DNA of 64,000 nt from Rhizobium leguminosarum bv. viciae USDA 2370. Its GTDB lineage: Bacteria > Pseudomonadota > Alphaproteobacteria > Rhizobiales > Rhizobiaceae. The translations under genes and the position numbers were made by a program. The number at the start of each line of letters is the position of its first letter. Position 1 is the stretch's first letter. The notes below the pieces were generated by a model that saw nothing but the letters and a program-made list of their open reading frames with translations, had not been told where the DNA came from and ran no database searches. The stretch is from positions 124,001-188,000 of the forward strand of contig NZ_MRDL01000054.1 of the NCBI RefSeq assembly GCF_002008365.1, written 5' to 3'. Shown here piece by piece: positions 8,369 to 18,813 of this stretch.

Positions 8369-8454
8369 ATAGGATTTCCTGTCTCGGACCAAGCGCCTCG
8401 CGAGGGCGACACGCACTTTTGCCGGGGTCTATAAAGAGTTGGGACCGGTTTGGC

Positions 8455-8497
8455 TAGAGCGCCGCGCGTCCGGATAGGACGCGCCAGGGACGCTCTA
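8455..8497. repeat. Palindromic element sharing the GCGCGTC hairpin with copies A and B
   Basis: An outer inverted repeat TAGAGCG/CGCTCTA encloses an inner GCGCGTCC/GGACGCGC hairpin. The core from GCCGCGCGTC to GACGCGC is shared with the repeats at 141 and 4178, but the second hairpin of those copies is missing. It lies between glk and the ABC exporter gene, just past the glk stop on the minus strand, so it may also act as an mRNA 3' end. Confidence 0.55.
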
Positions 8498-8515
8498 TTT
8501 ACTTTGCGCGCCGGG

Positions 8516-9541
8516 CTAGCGTCGCCAGCGGCGGCCTTCCGTCGAGACGCCGAAATTCGCCGGCATGCGCGCATAGGAGGAAAGCCCGGCAAGCGCTGCT
8601 AAGGGATGCGTCACCACATAGGTCGGGATGGTCCGGAGCAATGCCGTATGCGGCGCCTTGTCCTCGAAGGCCATGCGGAATTCCGGCTTTTTCAGCGCCG
8701 GGATGATTTTCTGCGAGATGCCGCCGGAGAGATAGACGCCGCCGCGCGCCATGAACACCATCGCCATGTCGCCTGCCACGCGGCCGAGATAGGTGGCAAA
8801 CAGCGAGACGGTCTCTATGGCCGCCTTGTCGCTGCCGGCAAGCGCGTGAGAGGTGATATCGGCGGGATCCTTCATCGTCGGCTGGATGCCGTCGACAATG
8901 CAGATCGCATGGTAGAGGTTGACGAGGCCGCGGCCGCAGAGGATCTGCTCGGCCGAAACGCGGCCTTCGATCGTCTCTATATGCGGAAAGATATCATAGT
9001 CGCGCTTGCTGCGCGGTCCGAGATCGACATGGCCGCCTTCGCCGGGAACCGGGATCCAGCTGTGCTGGGCATGCACGAGCCCGCCGACGCCGAGGCCGGT
9101 GCCGGGTCCGAGCACGACGCGGGAGGCGATCATGTCGCCGGTAGCGTCGCCGATGCGTTCGCGGTTTTCATCCGACAGGGCGGCGATTGCCAGCGCCTGC
9201 GCCTCGAAATCGTTGACGACGAGCACGTCCTCCATGCCGAGGCCCTCGATCATCGTCTTTGGCCGCACCACCCAGTCGCAATTGGTCAGCGGGATCTCGT
9301 CGTCGTTGATCGGACCGGCGACGGCGAGGATCGCCGAACGCGGCTGCACGGCCGTCTTGTCGAGCACGCCTTTCTGGATCGCTTCGTCGATCGTGGCGAA
9401 ATCTGCCGTGCGCACGTTCGGAAACTGCTTCGGCTCGGCATAGGCGTCGGTCAGGATGGAAAAGCGGGCATTGGTGCCGCCGATATCGCCGATCAGGATC
9501 GGGAAAGGCAGCGGAGCGGTGCTGTTGTTCGGTTTTGGCAT
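8516..9541 (-). CDS. glk: Glucokinase
   Basis: Phosphorylates glucose with ATP, 341 residues. The phosphate-binding loop IGDIGGTNARFSIL is near residue 17, and VLGPGTGLGVGGL follows in the middle, both typical of the bacterial Glk (ROK-unrelated) family. Conserved PGEGGHVDLGP supplies substrate contacts. It is 17 bases downstream of mgsA in the same direction, pairing entry of glucose with a lower-glycolysis bypass. Confidence 0.95.
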   Translation of the reverse strand: MPKPNNSTAPLPFPILIGDIGGTNARFSILTDAYAEPKQFPNVRTADFATIDEAIQKGVLDKTAVQPRSAILAVAGPINDDEIPLTNCDWVVRPKTMIEGLGMEDVLVVNDFEAQALAIAALSDENRERIGDATGDMIASRVVLGPGTGLGVGGLVHAQHSWIPVPGEGGHVDLGPRSKRDYDIFPHIETIEGRVSAEQILCGRGLVNLYHAICIVDGIQPTMKDPADITSHALAGSDKAAIETVSLFATYLGRVAGDMAMVFMARGGVYLSGGISQKIIPALKKPEFRMAFEDKAPHTALLRTIPTYVVTHPLAALAGLSSYARMPANFGVSTEGRRWRR

Positions 9542-9558
9542 GGCCGGTTCCGTGCTGA

Positions 9559-9939
9559 TCAGGCTTCGAGTGTGGGAAGAAGTTTTATAGCGGTCGCGTG
9601 GTTGAGCGCCATCGGAATATCATAGACGATCGCCAGCCGCATCAATGCCTTCACGTCGACATCGTGCGGCATTGGCGTCAAGGGGTCGACGAAGAAGATC
9701 AGGGCGTCGACCTCGCCGGTCGAAATCAGCGCGCCGATCTGCTGGTCGCCGCCGAGCGGCCCGCTTTTCAGCCTGGTGACGTCGAGATCGGGGGCGGCGT
9801 CGAGCACGCGTCCACCTGTCGTGCCGGTGGCGACGATCTTCCAGCGGGAGAGAATGTCCCTGTTGGCGCGGGCGAAATCCGCCATGTCGTCCTTCTTCTG
9901 GTCATGCGCAATCAATGCAAGGCATTTGCCGCCGGCCAT
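9559..9939 (-). CDS. mgsA: Methylglyoxal synthase
   Basis: Converts dihydroxyacetone phosphate to methylglyoxal and phosphate, releasing phosphate when sugar phosphates build up. 126 residues, in line with bacterial MgsA. Visible family motifs are LIAHDQKKDDM at the N-terminus, ATGTTGG for phosphate binding, SGPLGGDQQIGA, and FFVDPLTPMPHDVDVKAL holding the catalytic aspartate and histidine. It lies just upstream of glk and probably in the same operon. Confidence 0.96.
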   Translation of the reverse strand: MAGGKCLALIAHDQKKDDMADFARANRDILSRWKIVATGTTGGRVLDAAPDLDVTRLKSGPLGGDQQIGALISTGEVDALIFFVDPLTPMPHDVDVKALMRLAIVYDIPMALNHATAIKLLPTLEA

Positions 9940-10027
9940 AAACCCCTCCGCCCGAGCAATTCAATCGATTTGATGGCTTCTATACCAAGAGTTTGCGATT
10001 TGAAAGACAACGCACCCCGGGCCTTAC

Positions 10028-11104
10028 TCATTGTATCGCCGGCTTGTCGTTCGGAACCGGGCCGACATCGGGCAAAGCGCCGTCGGCGTCGGCGGCAGGC
10101 GCTGCTGCCGGCGCGGTGGTGAGCGCGCTGGCAGCGGAAGGTCCGCCATAGGTTGCAGCCTGCATCGAGGCGACGGAAGCAGCATCGAGCACGGCGGCAC
10201 ACGCCTTGGGCAGATCGGAAACCATCATCTCGCGCGGCGGTTTTGGCGGCTTGGCGCCGGGCTTCGGCGGCTTCGGCGGTGCCCAGGGCACCGGCGTGAA
10301 CCACCAGGCGAGCGACTTGTCACAGCCGTCGCCGGCAGCGACGGGGGCCTGCGGTGTGCAGCCCGCAGCACCTCGCGGGCACTTGATGCGGATGTGGAAA
10401 TGCGAGTCATGGCCGTATTCCGGCCGGAGCTTGCCGAGATTGGTGCGATCGCCTGTCCAGGTGTCGCACATCTTCTTCTTGATCGCCGGATTGACGAAGA
10501 TGCGCTCGACCTCGGGATAGCTTGCCGCCAGCATCAGCAGCCGCGCGTGCGATTGCGTCCATACCTTGGGGTCGACGGTCAGGAACTTGTCCTTTTGCAG
10601 CATGGTGGTGAACGGCAGATTCTCGCGCTCTTCGGCCGTCATGCGGCGCGCGGGCATCGGCGTGAACCAGACGTCGGCATCGAGGCCGATCTGATGCGAG
10701 GCATGGCCGTTGAACATCGGCCCGCCGCGCGGCTGTGCAATGTCGCCGACGAGAATGCCCGGCCAGCCGGCATATTTGACCCCATCCTGCGAAAGACGTT
10801 CGAGCAGCGCGATCATCGCCGGATTGCCCCAGCGGCGATTGCGCGAAAGCCGCATCGCCTCCCAGGTCGGCCCGTCGGTCGGCAGCGCCACCGCACCCGT
10901 CATGCAGCCCTTCGCGTAAAAGCCGATCGGCTGCGCCGGTCCTTGCGTCGGCAGGCTGACGGCGCCGAACTGCCCCTTGGCGCTGCCCGGGCTCGGCGTC
11001 TTCTGCTCCGCGCCGACGTCGCCGGCGGCAAGGCTTGCGCCGATTGCGCCGGCAAGCGTCAGTTTGCTGATTGTCCTGAAAGCCTGAGCGAAGCCGAAAG
11101 CCAT
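10028..11104 (-). CDS. mepA: Penicillin-insensitive murein endopeptidase
   Basis: Zinc-dependent periplasmic enzyme that cuts D-Ala-mDAP cross-links in peptidoglycan. 358 residues. An N-terminal signal peptide ends near GDVGA (residue 32). Zinc-ligand motifs are HASHQIGLD (from His134) and GHDSHFHIR (232-239). After the catalytic domain, a proline-rich stretch (about 265-290: PPKPPKPGAKPPKPP) and a long alanine-rich tail extend it beyond the E. coli protein. It is divergent from yejA, so the 265-base gap between them probably holds two promoters. Confidence 0.95.
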   Translation of the reverse strand: MAFGFAQAFRTISKLTLAGAIGASLAAGDVGAEQKTPSPGSAKGQFGAVSLPTQGPAQPIGFYAKGCMTGAVALPTDGPTWEAMRLSRNRRWGNPAMIALLERLSQDGVKYAGWPGILVGDIAQPRGGPMFNGHASHQIGLDADVWFTPMPARRMTAEERENLPFTTMLQKDKFLTVDPKVWTQSHARLLMLAASYPEVERIFVNPAIKKKMCDTWTGDRTNLGKLRPEYGHDSHFHIRIKCPRGAAGCTPQAPVAAGDGCDKSLAWWFTPVPWAPPKPPKPGAKPPKPPREMMVSDLPKACAAVLDAASVASMQAATYGGPSAASALTTAPAAAPAADADGALPDVGPVPNDKPAIQ

Positions 11105-11369
11105 ACTGTTCCCTTGAGCCGCTGCCGAAGTGATTTGCGATCGAATCTATCGTGAAAAGCGATTTTGGTGAATCGATGTTTTGGCCAGCCGCCATCGAGG
11201 GAGGCGGTGACGGATCGCCGCATGCTGCCAAGGCGGCCCGAAGAGGCGACACTCCGACACGGACCCGATGCTCGAAATTTCGCGCGCCCGGCAAAAACCA
11301 AACTCTCTCCTGTTTTTCGCCCGTATTTTTCGTATTGTCGAACCCATCAATAATCAGGGGAAAGCGTGA

Positions 11370-13202
11370 ATGGCGGTTCTGTGGTCGAAGATCGGTTTGT
11401 TTCTGTCGCTTGCGGGTGCCCTGGCGCCGATGCCGGCAACGGGTCAGGACCAGCCCTTTCAGATCGGAAGCTCGGTCATCAGCGAGATGAAGTACAAGCC
11501 GGGCTTTACGCATTTCGACTATGTCAATCCCGATGCACCGAAAGGCGGAGACCTGCGCCTCTCCGCAAGCGGCGCCTTCGACACCTTCAACCCATTGCTT
11601 GCCAAAGGTCAGGCGGCGGTGGGCTTGACGCTCGTTTACGACACGCTGATGAAGCCCGCCGACGACGAGCTCCTCGTCTCCTACGGTCTGCTTGCCGAGG
11701 GACTGTCTTTTCCCGCAGACGTATCGAGCGCGACTTTCCGCCTGCGCAAGGAAGCGAAATGGGCGGATGGTCAGCCGGTAATACCCGAGGACGTCATCTT
11801 CAGTCTGGATAAGACGAAGGAATTAAACCCCCTCACGGCGAACTATTACCGCCACGTGGTGAAAGCCGAAAAGACCGGCGATCGCGACGTCACCTTCACC
11901 TTCGACGAAAAGAACAACCGGGAGCTCCCGAATATTCTCGGCCAGTTGGTGGTCGTGCCGAAACATTGGTGGGAGGGGCAGGGACCGGACGGCAAGCCAC
12001 GCGATATCTCAAAGACGACGCTCGAGCCCGTGATGGGTTCGGGACCTTACAAGATTGCTTCCTTCTCGCCCGGCGCGACAATCCGCTATGAATTACGTGA
12101 CTACTATTGGGGCAAGGACCTCAATGTAAATGTCGGCCAGAACAATTTCCGCAACATCATCTACACCTATTTCGGTGATCGGGATGTCGAGTTCGAAGCG
12201 TTTCGCGCTGGTAATAGTGACTACTGGCAGGAGACAACGGCTGCCCGGTGGGCGACAGGGTATGATTTTCCCGCGGTGAAGGAAGGACGCGTCAAGAAGG
12301 AAGAGGTTGCTAACCCGCTACGCGCCACCGGTATCCTACAAGCGCTGGTGCCCAACATGCGTCGTGACCTGTTTAAGGACGAGCGAATTCGCGAGGCCCT
12401 GAACTACGGCTTCGATTTCGAAGAGTTGAATCGCACCGTTGCCTTTAACAGTTACAAACGCATCGACAGTTATTTCTGGAATACCGAGCTCGCCTCCTCC
12501 GGCCTTCCACAGGGTAGAGAACTGGAAATTCTGCTGGGCATGAAGGATAAGGTTCCGCCCGAAGTCTTCACGACGCCCTATATCAATCCTGTCGGCGGCG
12601 ATCCGCAGAAGAGTCGCGACAACCTCCGCAAGGCGATTGCACTTCTGAAAGAAGCCGGCTGGGAGCTCAAGGGCAACCGGATGGTCAATACCAAGACTGG
12701 CCAGCCGATGAGTTTCGAGATCCTGTTGTCGAGCCCCATGCTGGAGCGCTGGGCGGTGCCATATGCAAACAATCTCAGGAAAATCGGTATCGATGCGCGG
12801 GTGCGAACAGTCGACGCCTCGCAAGCTGTCAATCGCGAGCGCAGCTTCGACTTCGATATGATCTGGAATGTTTGGGCGGAGACCATGAATCCGGGCAACG
12901 AACAAGCCGACTATTGGGGATCCGGTTCCGTCAACCAACAGGGTTCTCGCAATTATGCCGGCATAGCCAACCCCGCCGTTGATGAGCTCATTCGCATGAT
13001 CATCTTCGCGCCGAACCGCGATGAACAGGTCGCAGCGATCAAGGCGATGGACCGGGTCTTGCTTGCAAATCACTACGTCATCCCGCTGTTCTACCGTGAT
13101 ACCTATAACATCACCTATTGGAACACGGTCACGCATCCGGCCGAGTTTCCGGCGTACAGCGTTGGCTTCCCTGATGCCTGGTGGTCCACCTCGGCAAAAT
13201 GA
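11370..13202 (+). CDS. yejA: Periplasmic oligopeptide-binding protein YejA
   Basis: Solute-binding protein (family 5) of the YejABEF importer, 610 residues. The signal peptide spans about residues 1-25 (cleavage near PATGQ). The mature part has HFDYVNPDAPKGG, typical of YejA/MppA-like proteins. YejABEF takes up peptides, including microcin C in E. coli, and is linked to tolerance of antimicrobial host peptides in Sinorhizobium. The ATG follows an AGGGGAAAG site. Codon choice from about 11800 on looks looser and less GC-rich than in yejB-yejF. Confidence 0.93.
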   Translation: MAVLWSKIGLFLSLAGALAPMPATGQDQPFQIGSSVISEMKYKPGFTHFDYVNPDAPKGGDLRLSASGAFDTFNPLLAKGQAAVGLTLVYDTLMKPADDELLVSYGLLAEGLSFPADVSSATFRLRKEAKWADGQPVIPEDVIFSLDKTKELNPLTANYYRHVVKAEKTGDRDVTFTFDEKNNRELPNILGQLVVVPKHWWEGQGPDGKPRDISKTTLEPVMGSGPYKIASFSPGATIRYELRDYYWGKDLNVNVGQNNFRNIIYTYFGDRDVEFEAFRAGNSDYWQETTAARWATGYDFPAVKEGRVKKEEVANPLRATGILQALVPNMRRDLFKDERIREALNYGFDFEELNRTVAFNSYKRIDSYFWNTELASSGLPQGRELEILLGMKDKVPPEVFTTPYINPVGGDPQKSRDNLRKAIALLKEAGWELKGNRMVNTKTGQPMSFEILLSSPMLERWAVPYANNLRKIGIDARVRTVDASQAVNRERSFDFDMIWNVWAETMNPGNEQADYWGSGSVNQQGSRNYAGIANPAVDELIRMIIFAPNRDEQVAAIKAMDRVLLANHYVIPLFYRDTYNITYWNTVTHPAEFPAYSVGFPDAWWSTSAK

Positions 13203-13258
13203 GCGGGCTTGCAATGCAGGGGCCCTCGGCTCCAAATGGCGCGAGCGAATCACGACAA

Positions 13259-13273
13259 GCCGGCAGGGCCGGC
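13259..13273. promoter_or_regulatory. Short GC hairpin in the yejA-yejB gap
   Basis: GCCGGC-AGG-GCCGGC can fold into a six-base stem inside the 150-base gap between yejA and yejB. Such stems after a binding-protein gene often slow 3' decay or trim transcription of the permease genes, which gives more binding protein than transporter. No U tract follows, so full termination is unlikely. Confidence 0.35.
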
Positions 13274-13352
13274 AAGGGAAGGCTGGCGGATTGAGCGGCA
13301 TGAGACTGGACGGCAGGCAGACAAGAAGAACATTCCCGGAGGCTGAAGGCTG

Positions 13353-14441
13353 ATGGGCGCCTATATCCTTCGCCGCCTGCTTCTGATGATCCCGACCATC
13401 GTCGGCATTATGGCGATTTCCTTCACCGTCATTCAGTTCGCCCCCGGCGGTCCTGTCGAGCAGGTGATCGCCCAATTGACCGGTCAGGCCGACAGTGCCG
13501 ACCAGCGCCTGTCCGGCGGCGGCGATCTCCTCAGCGGCGGCGGCAGCGACGAAGGCTCGAAATATCGCGGTGCCCAGGGGCTCGATCCGGAACTGATCGC
13601 CAAGCTTGAAAAGCAATTCGGCTTCGACAAGCCGCCACTGACGCGTTTCGGCGAGATGATGTGGAATTACATCCGCTTCGATTTCGGCGAGAGTTTCTTC
13701 CGCAACACCTCCGTGCTCGAACTCGTCAAAGAAAAGCTGCCGGTGTCGATCTCGCTCGGCATCTGGATCCTGATCTTCTCCTATGCCATCTCCATCCCGC
13801 TCGGCATCCGCAAAGCGATCAAGGATGGATCGACCTTCGATGTCTGGACGTCGGGCGTCATCGTCGTCGGCTATGCTGTCCCGAGCTTCCTCTTCGGCAT
13901 TCTCCTGATCGTGCTGTTTGCTGGCGGCTCCTTCTACGACTGGTTTCCGCTGCGCGGCCTGGTCTCCGACAATTTCGACCAGCTGGCCTGGTGGCAGAAG
14001 CCGCTCGACTATTTCTGGCACCTCACCTTGCCGCTGATCTCGCTTTCCCTGTCGGCCTTTGCGACGACGACGCTTTTGACCAAGAATTCCTTCATCGAGG
14101 AGATCAAGAAGCAATATGTCGTCACCGCCCGCGCCAAGGGCCTGAACCAGCGGCAGGTGCTCTATGGCCATGTCTTTCGCAACGCCATGCTGATCATCAT
14201 TGCCGGTTTTCCCGGCGCCTTTATTTCCGCTTTCTTCACCGGCTCGCTGCTGATCGAAAACATCTTCTCGCTGGATGGCCTCGGCCGTCTCGGCTATCTC
14301 TCGGTCATCAACCGGGATTACCCGATCGTCTTTGCCACGCTCTACATCTTCTCGCTGCTCGGCCTCGTCGTCAGCCTGGTTTCCGACCTGATCTACACCT
14401 GGATCGATCCGCGCATCGATTTCGAGCGGAGGGATGTCTGA
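13353..14441 (+). CDS. yejB: Peptide ABC transporter permease YejB
   Basis: Inner-membrane permease of the YejABEF importer, 362 residues. The first membrane helix is at residues 5-30. An extended periplasmic loop of about 100 residues with glycine/serine-rich sequence (near residues 55-75) follows, as is usual in YejB. The permease signature region (VTARAKGLNQRQVLYGHVFRN) contacts the ATPase. A CGGAGG site precedes the ATG, and the stop shares one base with the yejE start, so the two permeases are translationally coupled. Confidence 0.95.
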   Translation: MGAYILRRLLLMIPTIVGIMAISFTVIQFAPGGPVEQVIAQLTGQADSADQRLSGGGDLLSGGGSDEGSKYRGAQGLDPELIAKLEKQFGFDKPPLTRFGEMMWNYIRFDFGESFFRNTSVLELVKEKLPVSISLGIWILIFSYAISIPLGIRKAIKDGSTFDVWTSGVIVVGYAVPSFLFGILLIVLFAGGSFYDWFPLRGLVSDNFDQLAWWQKPLDYFWHLTLPLISLSLSAFATTTLLTKNSFIEEIKKQYVVTARAKGLNQRQVLYGHVFRNAMLIIIAGFPGAFISAFFTGSLLIENIFSLDGLGRLGYLSVINRDYPIVFATLYIFSLLGLVVSLVSDLIYTWIDPRIDFERRDV

Positions 14442-15585
14442 TGGACGCCGCCGCAAATCCCGCCGTTGCAACACCCGTCAAGCCGCCGCGCAAGGGCCTG
14501 CTCTCGCCGACCAATATCCGCCGCTGGCAGAATTTCCGGGCAAACGGCCGTGGATACTGGTCGCTGTGGCTGTTCATGCTGCTGTTCGTCCTCAGCCTGT
14601 TTGCCGAGTTCATCGCCAACGACCGGCCGATCATTGCCTCCTACAAGGGCGAGGTCCTGTTTCCGGTCCTCATCGACTATCCCGAGGAGAAATTCGGCGG
14701 CTTCCTGGCCGAAACCGACTATCGTTCCTCGGTCATTGCCGACGAGATCAATGCCAATGGCTGGATGATCTGGCCGCCGATCCGCTATTCCTACCGCTCG
14801 GTCAATTCCAACATTCCGCATTCGGCGCCCACGGCCCCCTTCTGGCTGATGACGAAGGAGGAGCGCTGCGCCGGCTACCCGCAAGGGGTGAACGATCCGG
14901 ATTGCACCCTCGGCAATCTCAACTGGCTCGGCACTGACGACCAGGCGCGCGACGTGCTGGCGCGCGTCATCTACGGCTTCCGCATATCGGTGCTCTTCGG
15001 CCTGGTGCTGACCATTTGCTCGGCGATCATCGGCGTGACGGCAGGTGCTGTGCAGGGTTATTTTGGCGGCTGGACCGATCTGCTGTTACAGCGCTTTATC
15101 GAGATCTGGTCGTCGATGCCGGTGCTCTACATCCTGCTGATCATCGCCGCACTCCTGCCGCCCGGTTTCTTCGTGCTGCTCGGCATCATGCTGCTCTTCT
15201 CCTGGGTCGGCTTCGTCGGCATCGTGCGCGCCGAATTCCTGCGCGCCCGCAATTTCGAATATGTCCGCGCCGCCCGCGCGCTTGGCGTCAACAATCGCAC
15301 CATCATGTGGCGCCATCTGCTGCCGAACGCCATGGTCGCGACGCTGACCTTCTTGCCCTTCATCCTCTCTGGCTCGATCACCACGCTGACGTCGCTCGAT
15401 TTCCTCGGCTTCGGCATGCCGCCGGGCTCCCCCTCGCTCGGCGAGATGATCGCGCAGGGCAAGACCAATTTGCAGGCGCCATGGCTCGGGCTGACGGCCT
15501 TCTTTGCCATGTCGATCATGCTTTCCCTGCTGATCTTCATCGGCGAAGCCGTGCGCGATGCCTTCGATCCGAGGAAGACGTTTCA

Positions 15586-15589
<4 letters not shown>
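14441..15589 (+). CDS. yejE: Peptide ABC transporter permease YejE
   Basis: Second inner-membrane permease, about 382 residues. The N-terminus is proline- and lysine-rich and cytoplasmic, followed by a first helix (WSLWLFMLLFVLSLFAEFIA, about 44-63) and a long periplasmic loop. The permease domain has the coupling motif RAARALGVNNRTIMWRHLLPN. The start ATG at 14441 overlaps the yejB stop and the stop overlaps the yejF start, giving an unbroken B-E-F block. Confidence 0.95.
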
Positions 15590-17223
<1,634 letters not shown>

Positions 17224-17231
17224 AGAAGATC

Positions 17232-18191
17232 ATGTCCGCCCGTCCTCCCGTTCTCGTCGATATCAAGTTCAATCCCGAAGGCGTCGCCCGCGTGCTGAAG
17301 ACGGCGTTTGCCGACCGGGGCAGCATCAATCTCGCCGATCCGGGCCATCAGGCCCGCGATCTCCGCGCGGTCGAATACGCGCTTCTCTGGAAACCGGATG
17401 CCGACCTTTTCGCGCGGGCGCCGAACCTCAAGGTAATCTTTTCGGGAGGCGCCGGCGTCGACCACATCATCGGCATGGCCGGCCTGCCCGAGATCCCGAT
17501 CGTTCGCTTCGTCGATCGCAGCCTGACGACCCGCATGAGTGAATGGGTCGTCATGCAATGCCTGATGCATCTGCGCGGGCAATACGCCCATGACAACCAC
17601 CAGCGGCAACGTGAATGGGCCAAGCTGATCGCGCCGGAGGCGGCTGAGGTGACGGTCGGCGTCATGGGCCTCGGCATTCTCGGGCAGGACGCGGTCGCCA
17701 AGCTGAGGGTGATGGGTTTTAACGTTATCGGCTGGTCGCGCAGCCGCAAACAGATCGACGGCGTCGAAACTTTCGATGCCAGCGAGTTGGACAACTTCCT
17801 CGCAAGGACCGACATCCTCGTCGGCCTGCTGCCGCTGACGCCTGAAACATCAGGCTTCTATGACGCCGGGCTGTTAGCGAAGCTGCGCCGCAACGGCGCG
17901 CTTGGGCAAGCGGTCTTCATCAATGCCGGCCGCGGCAAGAGCCAGGTCGAGGCTGATATCGTTTCCGCCATCCGCAACGGCACCCTCGGCGGCGCATCCC
18001 TCGATGTCTTCGAGGCGGAGCCGCTTGCATCAGACAGCCCATTGTGGGACTTGCAGAACGTCTTCCTCACGCCGCACGACGCGGCGGTGTCCGAAGAAAA
18101 TGCGCTGTTCCGTCATGTCGAGACGCAGATTGCCCGTTTCGAGCGCGGCGAACCGCTGCAATTCGTGGTCGATCGCGCCGCCGGCTATTGA
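17232..18191 (+). CDS. D-2-hydroxyacid dehydrogenase, glyoxylate/hydroxypyruvate reductase A type
   Basis: 319 residues, NAD(P)H-dependent reductase of 2-oxo acids. The nucleotide-binding motif GVMGLGILGQDAV is near residue 140. The substrate-side region FSGGAGVDHI lies at about 73-82, and NAGRGKSQVEADIV and LTPHDAAVS near the end hold the catalytic arginine-region and histidine. The closest well-known relative is GhrA, which reduces glyoxylate and hydroxypyruvate; the real substrate is not fixed by sequence. It trails the yej operon by eight bases and may be co-transcribed without being functionally linked. Confidence 0.88.
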   Translation: MSARPPVLVDIKFNPEGVARVLKTAFADRGSINLADPGHQARDLRAVEYALLWKPDADLFARAPNLKVIFSGGAGVDHIIGMAGLPEIPIVRFVDRSLTTRMSEWVVMQCLMHLRGQYAHDNHQRQREWAKLIAPEAAEVTVGVMGLGILGQDAVAKLRVMGFNVIGWSRSRKQIDGVETFDASELDNFLARTDILVGLLPLTPETSGFYDAGLLAKLRRNGALGQAVFINAGRGKSQVEADIVSAIRNGTLGGASLDVFEAEPLASDSPLWDLQNVFLTPHDAAVSEENALFRHVETQIARFERGEPLQFVVDRAAGY

Positions 18192-18281
18192 GCTTTCGGA
18201 ACCTTCCAGACAGCCACCCGTTTCCTTTGCGGAAATTCTTGCGGCCGGCAAGGCCGGTTAAGACAGCGGAAGGAGACGATG

Positions 18282-18626
18282 ATGGCGCATCAGACGGAAA
18301 CACGCTGGGAAAAGTCCGATGGCAAGCTTCACAAGGAAGAGCTGATCCCGCCGGTGAACGCAAGGCAGGGACGCACGGGTTATCGCATTCTGACCGTATT
18401 GATCGTCGCGCTGGTGCTTGCCTTCGTTGTTTGGATACCGGTCGAGATTTGGGGCAAGCGCGAAGCGAACGAGGTGGCGCCGCAGCAGCCAGGCCAGCAG
18501 CTTCAGTCGCAGCAGCCTGCTCCGCCCGCCGCGCCGGCGCTACAGAACGGCACGGCCGTTCCAACCGAAACGCCGAACACCACGCCGGCCGCTCCGAATG
18601 TGGCGCCCGCAACGCCGGCCCGATAA
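18282..18626 (+). CDS. Small single-pass membrane protein, unknown function
   Basis: About 114 residues. It has a charged N-terminus, one membrane helix (about residues 35-55, ILTVLIVALVLAFVVWIPV), then a proline-, glutamine- and alanine-rich tail (QPGQQLQSQQPAPPAAPA) probably in the periplasm. I recognise no domain. Two ATGs lie in tandem at 18279 and 18282; the second has the better distance to AGGAG at 18271-18275. A strong terminator follows 21 bases after the stop. Confidence 0.75.
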   Translation: MAHQTETRWEKSDGKLHKEELIPPVNARQGRTGYRILTVLIVALVLAFVVWIPVEIWGKREANEVAPQQPGQQLQSQQPAPPAAPALQNGTAVPTETPNTTPAAPNVAPATPAR

Positions 18627-18647
18627 TCGTGAGCAAAACCATGTTCA

Positions 18648-18687
18648 CGTCCCGCCGTGACACTGCGGCGGGACGTTTATTGTTTTG
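18648..18687 (+). terminator. Rho-independent terminator
   Basis: A ten-base perfect GC stem (CGTCCCGCCG with CGGCGGGACG) and an eight-base loop are followed by a T-rich run (TTTATTGTTTTG). It ends the transcript of the small membrane protein and separates it from pncB. Confidence 0.85.
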
Positions 18688-18813
18688 TCTGGACTTTAGC
18701 CGCCGATTTTTCGATAAGAAGGCACACGAGCCGGTTTCGTGCGCTGGCCCGGAACTTGGCAATACCCGGGAATTTGGCAGCACCTGACCGGAGTGGACAG
18801 GGGCAGGAATTTC

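Noticed and set aside
6662..8434. 590-codon open frame on the plus strand opposite the ABC exporter gene
   Set aside because: Exact shadow of a gene with all ABC motifs; the translated product is rich in Arg, His and Asp with no domain.
12336..14474. 712-codon open frame on the minus strand across yejA and yejB
   Set aside because: Antisense to two well-supported genes and their gap; composition typical of high-GC shadow frames.
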